The translations under genes were made by a program, and so were the position numbers. Source: Caprimulgus europaeus (Eukaryota > Chordata > Aves > Caprimulgiformes > Caprimulgidae). From it: a DNA stretch of 64,000 nt. Below are positions 42,801 to 52,288 of this stretch, piece by piece. The first letter of the stretch is position 1; each line of letters starts with the position of its first letter. Below the pieces are notes generated by a model. The model saw nothing but the letters and a program-made list of their open reading frames with translations. It did not search any database and was not told where the DNA came from. Location of the stretch: positions 64,813,723 through 64,877,722 of the forward strand of contig OU015526.1 in assembly GCA_907165065.1 (NCBI GenBank), read 5' to 3'.

Positions 42801-43059
42801 AACCCTCCCCGCTTCTGCCGGTGCTGGATCCACCCCCCCGCTCCCCTCCGCCGGCGGGCGAGGGTGTGACCCGCGGGAACACCCACCCACCTAGGCGTCC
42901 ATGGTGGGAGCTGTCCGCCCGGCCGCGCCGAGCCGCGGGCACTCCACCGCCGCTGCCGCCGCAGCCCCCTCTCGGCGACCCCGCCAGCAGCGCCCTGCCT
43001 GCTGCCCGTCCCCTCTCCCGGCGTTTCCTCCGCGCACTCTTTTTCTTTTTTTTTTTTTT

Positions 43060-43145
43060 GCGTGGCGGAGCGGGCTCTCGGATGGTTTGCTGGCAGTAGT
43101 CGGGGGCCGTGCCGCCTCCTACCGGGCCACCATGTCGTAGGGAAG
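43060..43145 (+). other. NR3C2: Candidate untranslated first exon (upstream), 3' end
   Basis: The sequence ...GGAAG|GTGAGT supplies a near-perfect donor with GT at 43146-43147 inside the CpG island. Spliced to the acceptor at 47792, it would give a purely 5' untranslated first exon. Mammalian NR3C2 has two alternative non-coding first exons (1-alpha and 1-beta); this could correspond to one of them, but the assignment is inference. The 5' end is not determined; the start given is arbitrary. The exon would end just after a short upstream ORF at 43132-43140. Confidence 0.4.
43132..43140 (+). promoter_or_regulatory. Two-codon upstream ORF (ATG TCG TAG)
   Basis: GCCACC-ATG-T places an ATG in a near-optimal Kozak context (A at -3), followed by one codon and a TAG. 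The element ends five bases before the candidate donor at 43146. If the upstream first exon is transcribed through here, most scanning ribosomes would initiate, stop after two codons and have to reinitiate at the NR3C2 ATG. The DNA is clear; its inclusion in mRNA is not shown. Confidence 0.4.
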
Positions 43146-44316
43146 GTGAGTGCAGCGCGGAGCTTTGCGCGGAGCGGCGCGGGGGTTAGCGAGGGGCTGA
43201 GCGGGTGTCCGCCACACCAGCCGGCGTATCCAGGTCACGGCCAGTCCCGTCCCCATCAGTGAAAACTTCGCGGGAAGGACACGTCCATTGCCCGGCGGCG
43301 CCAGCGCCGCGGGGAAGCGCGGCCGCGGCTGCTCCGCGGGTCGCGCTGACGGCGCTGGGAGCCGCCGCCGCCTCGGCCCGTGCCCGGCGGGCCCGCGAGT
43401 GCAGGTCGATATTTGGCAGAATCTGAAAATGAGAGGGGCACGTGACACCCCAAATCCTGGGGATGTTGGCGCTTTCGCCGTGTCTATCGAATACAAACCG
43501 CGCTCCCCGGAGCGTACGCGGGTCTGGGCGCTTCTCTGCCAGCGGGCGCGGAGGGGACGAGTCCGGGCGAAGGTGCGCGGTGCCCTGGCGCTGCCGCTTC
43601 CCGGCGGGCTCAGCCCCCCGCCCCGCTCTCAGGGACACCGCTGTCACCCTGCGGGGCCGCGGAGCTGTCCCCGCCGGGCCGGGGACGCACCTGGGGCTCT
43701 GACCGGGGCCGGGAGCTGGGCTCGCCGGGATCCGGGGCTGTTAGGGAGTGTGCGTCAGCGGTTACCGTGGGCTGGGGGCGTTATTTACGGAGGGAGTTGG
43801 GAGCGCATCGCCTGAAAGTTTGCTCGGCGTCTTTTTTTTTTTTTTTTTTTCCTTCCCTGGGAAAAGGGTATTCCTGCAGCCGGGACGCGAGCACCGGGCG
43901 GGGACACCGGGGAGGGCGGCAGCACTTGGGAACCGGGGGCCATCCCTGGGTGCTCCTGGGTGGGGGAAGGCAGCGGGCGGGGGTGCCCGGTGGGATGCGC
44001 GGCTGCCCCGCGGAGCGCAGAGGACGAGTCCTTGAACCTCCCGCGCTCCGCCGGCCCCCCTCCGCTCTTTTTCTTTTCTTTTTTAATTTATTTTTATTTG
44101 TATTTTATTTTTCGGTCAAGTCACCGCTGCATCGGTACCGTGCATATTCGTGCTCCGCTAAAAGGCGGAAATCCCGGGCCGGCGGAGAGACGATGCCCGG
44201 CCCTGCCGCCGGCACGGCACAGCACGGTGCGGATACCGGGCGGGGGCGGCCGCGCCCCGCTCACCTCACCTGGCCGCGGGGGTCCCGGCCCGCCGCCCCA
44301 CGACCCTTCGCGGGTC

Positions 44317-44326
44317 GGGGCGGGGC
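44317..44326 (+). promoter_or_regulatory. Consensus GC box (Sp1/KLF)
   Basis: GGGGCGGGGC is an exact Sp1-type decamer. It abuts a GC hairpin (44296-44320) and lies about 130 bases upstream of the first CCAAT box, in keeping with the proximal promoter of a TATA-poor CpG-island gene. Confidence 0.6.
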
Positions 44327-44457
44327 GGCAGGTGGGGCCCCCCGGCTGCGCGGCGGCGCTGGCCCCTGCGGCTTTAAGGAGATGCTGTTCCCAGCCTGTG
44401 TCGCAGCAACTTTGTATCAGTCATGTCGCCCGGCGGATGAGTGACGGCGCGTCCCAG

Positions 44458-44514
44458 CCAATGGGGCGGCGGCCTGGCCCCAGCCGCGCGGTGCTCCGCG
44501 TCCCGCCCACCAAT
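44458..44514 (+). promoter_or_regulatory. Paired CCAAT boxes
   Basis: Two forward CCAAT pentamers occur at 44458-44462 (CAGCCAATGGGGCGG) and 44510-44514 (CCACCAATGAG), about 52 bases apart. The first merges with a GC box. CCAAT boxes are bound by NF-Y and usually sit 60-100 bases above a start site. They are followed by the TATA-like patch at 44571, so this is the best-organised core-promoter candidate in the island. Confidence 0.6.
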
Positions 44515-44569
44515 GAGGGCCGGCGGCGAGCGGGACGTAAACTTGAACTTTATCTGGGCATGTGACATG

Positions 44570-44579
44570 TTTTTAAAGG
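44570..44579 (+). promoter_or_regulatory. TATA-like AT patch
   Basis: TTTTTAAAGG interrupts otherwise very GC-rich sequence 60 bases after the second CCAAT box. It is not a consensus TATA box but resembles the degenerate TTTAAA type. If used, initiation would fall near 44600, which gives a first exon of roughly 175 bases ending at 44774. Confidence 0.35.
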
Positions 44580-44599
44580 ACTTGGCACCTTTTCCCGTC

Positions 44600-44774
44600 C
44601 CCTCCCGGCTGCTGCTCCTTGTCACCGGGCGGCGCGGCGCGGCGCAGCGCGCCTCGGGCGGGCGGGCAGGCGGGGGAGGCGGCTGAGCGCCGCCCGCCCC
44701 GCCGCTCCGCTCCGCGCCGCCCTCCCCTCCGCGCAGCTCCGGCGGGGGCTCGGAGACGCGCCCCGCCGCAACAG
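44600..44774 (+). other. NR3C2: Candidate untranslated first exon (downstream), 3' end
   Basis: The sequence CGCAACAG|GTACCG gives a donor with an ideal exonic side (CAG) and a weaker intronic side, GT at 44775-44776. It lies about 200 bases below a TATA-like patch and 260-310 bases below two CCAAT boxes, a sensible promoter spacing. It could be the second alternative non-coding NR3C2 exon. The 5' end is unknown; the start given assumes initiation shortly below the AT patch. A further possible donor, GG|GTGAGC at 44940, is an alternative exon end. Confidence 0.37.
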
Positions 44775-47700
44775 GTACCGCGGGGACGGGGCTGAGGCGG
44801 GGGGAGCCGCTCACTCTCATCGACCCGCACCGGGAGGAGCACTTCGGGGCTCGGTACTGGGCCGTCCCCCTCCCCCGAGCCATCCCTGGGGGGATGTGGC
44901 GGTAGTAACCCAGACCCTCACCAGCGTCGTGGATGGGGGGTGAGCGGCGTTTACGCGGAAAAAAAACGCTTTTCCGCCCCGCTTAGGGGTCCGGGCAGCG
45001 GGAGGGAGCAGGCGAGGCGGACTCGGCCGAAAGCGGGTTTAGGTTCTCAGGGCCCCCCCGCCCCGGGCCGACCCTCGGCGGGCGCCTGCAAGACAGAAGG
45101 GGAGGGAGGGAGCTCCCGGGCGCTGCTGGGTTCCCCCACGCGTGACAATCCGGATTGTACCTGCGGGAAAGCGGGCGGGGCAGGGGGGGTGGTTAGGGGT
45201 GCAACGCGGTGCCTTCTACGCGGGAACTGCGGGGATGCTCCATAGAGCGTGGGGCAGATGGGGAAATAAGCGTGCGCGCTGTTTGCGTGGTTGTTAACAC
45301 GCGTGTGTGTGCGAGGACGGAGGGACCAGCCCCCCGCCGTGGGGACAGCCGAGCTGCCCGTGCTGCCCGCCGGGTTCTGCTGCCATGGAGGAGAGGAGAG
45401 GAAGGGAAGGGGGAACCCCAGCCCGGCGTTGACGATGAAAGTCGGGTCCCCTGCACAGTTCTGTGCCAGCGAAGCCGCTTGAAGGCAGCGAAACTTAAAA
45501 AAAAATGTCATGTACAAACAGCGAGGAATAAGAAATGGGTGGTCGCTTGAGCCATTGGTTTAGTTTTTATGAAACTGGATTTACTTCAGATTTTCCTGTA
45601 TCTAGGTGACCTTTTGGTTGCAGGGATACCAGGTACCATTTGATTTTTTTATTTGTCTGTTGCTGTGAAACTGGTTTCATGCCTGATTGATTGGAGACTC
45701 GTGCTGCAGAGAGCGGCTCTGTTTGTTGATGTGTTTGGGGGTGAAATGCATAACTCGCAGTGTCCGAATACTTCTTGCGGGGGGGGTCAGGGGGAGTCTG
45801 GGGAAACTGCTGTGCTCAAAAATATAAGCTTCCTTCTGCAAAATATCAGATGTAGGTGGGCTTGGTTCCGATATGTAACACGACTCAGCTTTTCTTGTTG
45901 TCCGCGGATGTTTTAGCCTACAGTCAAATTCACTTAGTGAAAGTTAGTAACAAGGTAGGTCTGTGCAGGGGGTGAGGTGTGGGGACTGTGCGTAAACATG
46001 CTAGTCAAGTTGGAATAAGTTCTGTGTAGAAGAACAAAACCAAACCTGTATGCTGTCAGGAACCAGTTAGGTGATTGTTCGGTTCTAGTATCCACCGAGG
46101 CGCTGGGAGGTGACAGAAACCAGCACTCCCAAAAAAATCTCTTTGCTGCTGCGATCTTACTAATTTCTATCTCTCATTTTAAACTGAACTTCTGTCAGGC
46201 CACAAATAATCTCTCTACAGTTTTTTCATCCTCTCAGATATATTTGCCAGACAGTGCTCCTCTCTCTGGAAGGGCAGGACCAGAGCATTTTCATTTTTTT
46301 TTTTTTCTCCTTTGTGCGACACAGATTTTTATTTGCTGAGGTTTTAAAGCATGCTTGCCTATTGATTATGTATGAAGTTTGAAATTTACTGCTGTGGGAG
46401 AGGTTGCTACAAAGCTCATGCACCAGCGTAATGTTAGGCCCATAACTGAGATTTCCTGGTGCTCAGTTGTTCTGCTGGTGGTTCTGAGAGTTAAAACTCA
46501 CTTAAATCCTAATTTTAAGCCTTAACTAGGTTTTCTGGTTTTCAGAAATGCTGGTCACTCACAGCTGAAATTGATTTCTTTAGGAATTAGGCTTGCTCAC
46601 CACTTAAATCAGGGTTAGGTGATTATCTGGGAGCGACTTTATGTGAAAATAGGCACTTCTGTCTGAAAATTTTAGACTCTAGGAATGTGATTTGATACAT
46701 ACAATGATGTTCTAATAAAATTTGTGCTTGAGGGGAATGTAGGCATAGGGCCATAGTTTTAAGTAAGGGCAAAGAAGTATTTCAGTCATTCATTTTAATT
46801 CTGTTTTGTTTTGTTTTTATAATTTTGCTTAAAATATCATCTTTAAGTAGTGTTAAGTAAAGGGATTAAATACTAAATTAAATATTGGAACGTTAATGCG
46901 TTCTGAAAGGAAAAAAATATTTGCATAACATTGATATTGTAACTATTGGCACTTGAGTTTCTATGGTTCTAATGATACTATGAGCCAATTCCTTAAAAAA
47001 AAAAAATTATTGTTACTTATATGTGATTTTGAGAATAATGGAGGCTAGATCATGAGTTTTGCTCCCTGCCTCAAGAGAGTAGTATGCATGGTGGGGAGGG
47101 TTTTTCTAGGGTCTGTTTTAGAACAAGGTTTACTTTTCTTTATGTGTTCCTCTTGCTGGCTGCCATGGAGGTTTGCAGAATTATGGATCCCTTTAAGAGC
47201 CGCATGTCAGCAGTTTTTATGGCTGTGAGGGGGCAAGTCAGCACCTGGCCCCTCAGAACTGCTGCTTTCTAAGCCTTCTAAAGCACCCTATGTTGTGCTG
47301 GCTGATGAAGAGGAACCATCTTACCACCCCAGCCTCCCAGGCTTTGCTGTCCTTGTAGCATGGCAGTGGACAGTCTTTGGAGGAATAGAGCTGTAATGAG
47401 CAATTTCAACAGAGTCTATGTCCTGCCTATCACCAGCATGTCCTCCTTTCAGGACCTCTCTGGTTCTCCTTCCTCCTTGCTGTCAAGCCATTCCTGTTGG
47501 GGCAGGGTGGGGGGCAATAATTTGGGTCTTTTCTAACTGCTGGCCAGTTTTCTCTCAGAACCCATAGGGCTGTCATATCCCTGAGACCTGTTCCCTCGGT
47601 TTAATAGAAATTAGACAAATGATTGAGAGATGATGGATGGGGCAGGGAAATGGGACTGGCAGGCAGACAGAGAGGAGGATAGACAGAGTGAGCGGATATG

Positions 47701-47792
47701 CCTTGTTTCCTTAGGAAATTAGGAAATTTCCTTAGGAAGTCGCACTGTCCTGTCTTTTATTAATTCTACTTTTTTGTATATGTCTTTGCTAG
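44775..47792 (+). other. NR3C2: NR3C2 intron 1 (from the downstream candidate donor)
   Basis: This non-coding interval between the promoter island and the coding exon is about 3 kb. Its first 700 bases are still CpG island, with G-rich strings including a four-run G tract at 45173-45199 and an inverted repeat at 44955-44977. After about 45500 the sequence becomes AT-rich and unique. A duplicated palindromic motif lies at 47706-47738 near the acceptor. No exon or interspersed repeat is recognised here. If the upstream first exon is used, the intron would begin at 43146. Confidence 0.6.
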
Positions 47793-47794
47793 TT
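47755..47794 (+). other. NR3C2: Splice acceptor of NR3C2 exon 2
   Basis: A pyrimidine-rich stretch ends in TGTCTTTGCTAG, with the invariant AG at 47791-47792. Exon 2 therefore begins TT-ATG-GAG, leaving only two untranslated bases before the start codon. With either candidate first exon, whose last base is G, the start codon would have G at -3 and G at +4, a good initiation context. I inferred this from sequence only; a cDNA would confirm it. Confidence 0.9.
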
Positions 47795-49554
47795 ATGGAG
47801 ACAAAAGGATACCACAGCTACCCAGAAGGCTTAGATATGGAGAGACGGTGGGGTCAAGTTTCTCAGTCTGTGGAGTATTCTTCTGTAGGTGCTGGAGAGC
47901 AGACTGATGACAGTAACTATATGGAGATTGTAAACGTAAGCTGCGCTGCTGGTGGTTTTGCCAATAGCAGCGCTCAAGGAAACAGCAAAGAAAAACCTGA
48001 GCTACTCTCCTGCCAGCAGCAAGACAGCAGTCAGCCTGGTCTTTTGCCCTCTGACATCAAAACTGAAACGGAGTCGAAGGAGCTGTCAGCAACAGTGGCC
48101 GAATCCATGGGTTTATACATGGATTCGATACGAGACGCCGATTACCCCTATGATCAGCAGAACCAGGGGAGCCCAGGAAAGATCTACCAGAACGTGGAGC
48201 AGCTGGTGAAGCTCTACAAGGAGAATGGCCATTGCTCTTCTCCCCTCCACAGCACCAGCAGGCCCTTGAGGTCTTTGATGTCGGACTCTGGGAGCACTGT
48301 GAACGGTGGTGCCATGCACGCTATTGTCAAAAGCCCTATCATGTGTCAAGAGAAAAGCCCTTTGGGCTGCAGCCCTCAGAACATGGCTTCCTCGGTGTGT
48401 AGTCCTGCTGGAGTTAACTCTGTGTCCTCAACTACTGCTAACTTTGGGAACTTTGCCGTGCACAGCCCCATCGGCCAGGGAACCCCTTTGTCACACTCGC
48501 CGAACGTTGAAAACCGGGGGTCGATGTTGCACAGTCCCGCGCATGTTAGCAATGTCGGCTCTCCGCTTTCTAGCCCTATAAGTAGCATGAAATCACCAAT
48601 TTCTAGTCCTCCCAGTCATTGCAGTGTGAAATCTCCCGTCTCGAGTCCCAATAATATCACTATGCGATCTTCTGTGTCCAGTCCTGCGAACCTGAACTCG
48701 AGGAGCTCCATTGCCAGTCCTTCCAATGCCAATAATAGGTCTACTCGTTCTAGTCCGGCAGTTAGCACTGTGGGATCATCCATCTGTAGCCCCGTAAACA
48801 ACTCCCTAGGGTTCCCGGCTTCCGGCACACCGGCGGGACCTAGCAGAAGCCAAGATACTGTTCCAAGTCCAGAAACAAAAGATAAGGGTGCTCAAGAACT
48901 CATGTTTCCGAAGATGGAGGAAATGGAGAATGCCATCTCCAACAACAGTCAGATGAACCTTGTTCAGTTCATAAAATCTGAGCCAGACGGTTCGTTCGGC
49001 AGCGCGTGCATTGGCGACAGCAGCAAAATAAACTCTGATTCCCCCTTTTCAGTACCAGTGAAGCAAGAGTCAGCCAAGCATCCTTGTTCTGGTGCCTCTT
49101 TTAAAGGGAATCAAACAGTAAATCCTTTCCCATTTACAGATGGCTCATATTTTTCTTTTATGGATGACAAAGACTATTACTCTCTTTCTGGGATTTTAGG
49201 ACCACCTGTTTCTTCGTTTGATGGAAGTTGTGAAGGTAGCAGTTTTCCAAATCCAGGCCTACCTGTGGGAATTAAGCAGGAGCCTGATGATGGCAGCTAT
49301 TACCAAGAAAACAGTATACCATCCTCTGCCATTGTGGGTGTGAATTCAGGTGGACAGTCGTTTCACTACAGGATCGGTGCCCAAGGCACGATATCTTTGT
49401 CGCGGCCGGTTGCTCGAGAGCAGGCGTTTCAGCACTTGAGCTCCTTCCCTCCCGTCAGCACGCTCGTGGAGACCTGGAAGTCGCATTCGGAGTTGGCATC
49501 CAGAAGAAGTGATGGGTATCCAGTTCTAGAGTACATTCCAGAAAACGTGTCCAG
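47795..49554 (+). CDS. NR3C2: Mineralocorticoid receptor, first coding exon (N-terminal domain)
   Basis: The mineralocorticoid receptor is a steroid-activated nuclear transcription factor that binds aldosterone and glucocorticoids. This exon encodes residues 1-586 plus two bases of codon 587, the whole N-terminal transactivation region. Zinc-finger and ligand-binding exons lie outside the window. The identification rests on the start [20 protein letters not shown], the block [10 protein letters not shown], the block [20 protein letters not shown] (residues 449-468), and the end [13 protein letters not shown], all typical of vertebrate NR3C2. SUMO consensus sites are visible at K89 (IKTE), K394 (IKSE), K423 (VKQE) and K494 (IKQE). 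Residues 149-333 hold 18 Ser-Pro dipeptides. I chose the ATG at 47795 because it lies 2 bases after a good acceptor; a longer open frame runs back only into intron. Met15 (47837) corresponds to the known alternative MR-B start. The frame is intact and its length is about that of the mammalian exon. Confidence 0.97.
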
Positions 49555-49560
49555 GTGAGT
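49551..49560 (+). other. NR3C2: Splice donor of NR3C2 exon 2
   Basis: The sequence CCAG|GTGAGT gives a consensus donor with GT at 49555-49556, splitting the Ser587 codon after its second base (phase 2). This matches the position where steroid-receptor N-terminal exons end shortly before the DNA-binding domain. Reading through the donor meets an in-frame TGA at 49556-49558. A T-rich tract begins 22 bases downstream. Confidence 0.93.
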
Positions 49561-49576
49561 AGGCAAATTACTTATC

Positions 49577-49604
49577 TTTTTTTTTTTTTCTTTTTTTTTT
49601 CCCC
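49577..49604 (+). repeat. T-rich tract below the exon 2 donor
   Basis: T13-C-T10-CCCC starts 22 bases after the donor GT. U-rich intronic tracts just below 5' splice sites are classical TIA1/TIAL1 binding sites, so it may be a splicing enhancer as well as a simple repeat. Confidence 0.8.
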
Positions 49605-52258
49605 TTATTTATTTTCTTCTTCCCCTGCATTAAACAAACAAAGCGTGAATTAAAATGGGAACCAGGGCGGTATTTCTCAATCTGATGCGTAATTCCTTGT
49701 TTGTGTTTCAATTCTTATCATTAGATTTGCTGGTTTCTCGCTGTATTTTACTCTGCCTTTAATAAAATCAAAGTGCTGGCTTTAATATTTAAGAAGAACA
49801 TATGATATTCTATTGTTATTAGATTTGGAAGTGTAGCTTGCTTATGTTTATGAGCTCTTACTACTATAAATGTTGTTTCTGCTATAATGAGAGCTTAGTA
49901 AAATTGCTCTCGTGTGTCCCATAATGGTTATTCTTTCTTAGCTGGTGCTTGAATGTGTTGTACCTCAGATGAAATGTTGAGATGAGGATAAGGAAATGAT
50001 AGTATCGGGAATCCATTTTTGTAGAGATGCATGGTTATAAGTTTGCATTGGACTTTAACTGGTTAAGTTTAAAACCTAAACCTTACAAGCCTATGGCAAC
50101 ATATTATTTCTGTGTTTTAACTGTAGGAACATTTGGTTTGTATATATAGAAAAATGCCTCCAGAAGGAGGAGGGCTGTTAAAACTTGACGCATTTGAAAG
50201 GGATAAATGGATAAACTGATCTCCTCACTTTTGGTGGAAGAGAAACATGCAAGTGTTGTTTGAATTTGTGTTTCTTGTCTGATTCATGGGAGCACATATT
50301 TCTTCAGCAAACAGGTGTTCATGTATCTCATAAAGGACACTTACTTTCATTAACTATCTAGTTTCGTAGTCAATATTACAAGTTAAGTGCATCTGACAGC
50401 ATGACTGAATTAGAATGGTTACATAGCTTCTTCGTGTGTCAGACAGGCTCACCAAAGATTTGTGCTAAAGCTCGGCAAAATAACCAGTACCAGAATTTGC
50501 ATTTACCTTTCTTAAATCTTTTTTTCTCATCGTGAGGTAACGCAACTGCCCTCAGTGAATGAAATGTCTGCCTGATTCTTGGAGTGGGGTGAAGAGGATG
50601 CATAGTGTTTTCCATCTCTGTATGATGCTAAATATTTCTGAAAAAATAGTGTTGCAGTGAAAAATGTAGTACCTAAAATAAAGGTACTTTTGAGGAGGGA
50701 AAACAGCCTATGTGCCTAGGAGGGAAAAGAAGACTTTAAATATTTCCATTTTATTCTCAGATCTGTCCAATACCTCTACAATCTCCTTATCATTTTGCAA
50801 GCCGTACTTCCCTTTTTCTTTGGCCATTTCAAGTATGGTCTCTAAAGAATGCACTTTTTGATATACCTTTCTCAACTTGAAAGGGCTGTATCCCACATTT
50901 GTGCTGAACTTTGCATGTAGCTGGATGTTTGTTATCATCCAGGCTTGGCTGAAATGTGCTTTCTTGGATGAAGGAAGACAAAGTTACTGTTTTCTAGCTA
51001 TTTTACCTGATGAAATTTTCATAAATTGCATTATTTATATAGTGAGAAAAGTTCACCAGAAGACTGACGGTGTGCCTGAAAATAACAACCCAGTATTTTA
51101 CTGCCTTTGCGGTTGAGCGCTGTTGCTTGGGCAAGTAGCTCCTGCCAGCGGTGAGAGCTGTTGCGTGAGTAAGCGCTGCTTGTGCTGAGTCAAGGTTGTC
51201 ATCCATTGCAGGGACAGGCACAATAAGCAGGGAAATGCTGGTAGGAGCGTGGTTGTCATCAGTAGTTGCATTTGGAATGACAGTTTCTCATAAGGCTTTT
51301 GAAGGAGTCTTCTGATAAGACATTAGTCCATGATAGCTCTTCTCATCTATTTACCTTTATACCAGTAAATGAATAAACTGTATCATCAGGCTTGATGATG
51401 ACACAGGCTTGATGCGCTCTTCTGGCTTTGTTCTCTAAGCTGGTATCTCAGGAAGATACACAGATGAATGTAGCTGTTAATTTGCAGGATTGAAATCCTG
51501 AAATTTTTAGCGCTCAGAGCTATTACTGCATGTCTGGAATTCTGTTCAGGTGATGGAGATCTGCAGGCTTGCGACACTTCAGGCATCTTGATCTGTAGTT
51601 CAGATTAGGACATGTGTCATCATTTCAAATCTTTTAACTCAGCCTCATTATTTAACTAAATGTTGCTCTTAATCTCCTTGGCAATGGCTTTATGCTAACA
51701 GGTGCAGCTGGAGACCTGTGCAAAGCCCTTGCGGGTTTCAAGGTACATTAGTGTAGAGGTCACTTTAGCAGTACAGATCTGAATGTGTAGGTGCCTGCTC
51801 AGATACTTGTCTGCTGACGAGACAAGTCATAAAGACTTAAGGTGAGATGTCACACATGTAAAAGCTCACTCTTGCTAATGACCCTCAAATTGATCTTTAC
51901 TTTTCATGCCTGTGCCACATTCTAGCTAAAACAGGGGAAATCTCGCGCAAGTTCATTCATGATCCAGAGTGTTGTAACAAAATATGCGTAGTTTAAAACT
52001 TATGGCAGACTCAGCATTCCACGGTGGGTTTCAGCTGTCCCATGTCAGCATGGTATGGGGATTGCAAAGTCTGCCTTCCTTCAGTGTCATCAGAACAGCA
52101 GCATTGCACCTCTGCACTCTACATCCAAACCAGATCCTTGTTACTTCCAGTCAGATTTTTTTCCTGATGTGTCAACCATATCAGGCATCATGCATTTTGC
52201 ATACTTCTACAGCGTGTGATTAACCCTTCAAAGTCTGCAATAGTCTTCATCAGAAGAT

Positions 52259-52288
52259 GCCCCTCACTCAGGTGCCCCTCATTCAGGT
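52259..52288. repeat. Tandem 15-mer, two copies
   Basis: GCCCCTCACTCAGGT is followed directly by GCCCCTCATTCAGGT, differing at one base. Confidence 0.9.

Larger units (their letters stand above)
42080..45480. promoter_or_regulatory. NR3C2: CpG-island promoter region of NR3C2
   Basis: About 3.4 kb is extremely GC- and CpG-rich and stands out against AT-rich flanks on both sides. It lies directly upstream of the NR3C2 coding exon and contains many GC boxes, including GGGGCGGGGC at 44317-44326, two CCAAT boxes, T-rich breaks and several consensus-like splice donors. Position and composition make it the NR3C2 promoter, probably housing more than one start site, as in mammals. CpG-island promoters often fire in both directions, so an antisense transcript is possible, but nothing in the sequence proves one. 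The long open frames on both strands here reflect GC richness and lack of stops, not genes. Edges are approximate. Confidence 0.88.

Noticed and set aside
41984..42942. Long minus-strand frames of 300 and 296 codons and a plus-strand frame of 221 codons
   Set aside because: They are overlapping translations of the CpG island and its CCCT and T tracts in several frames, full of Pro, Gly, Arg and Ala runs and lacking any domain. High GC removes stop codons.
43186..44883. Further 150-225-codon frames on both strands of the island
   Set aside because: Same cause; mutually overlapping and low-complexity, crossing T-tracts as Phe runs. None resembles a known protein.
47774..47794. Upstream extension of the receptor frame beginning MYMSLLV
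   Set aside because: These codons lie in intron 1, before the acceptor AG at 47791-47792; the conserved protein starts at METKG.
48113..48828. Minus-strand and alternative-frame open frames within the NR3C2 exon
   Set aside because: Shadows of the Ser-Pro-rich coding strand; the true frame is identified by strong family similarity.
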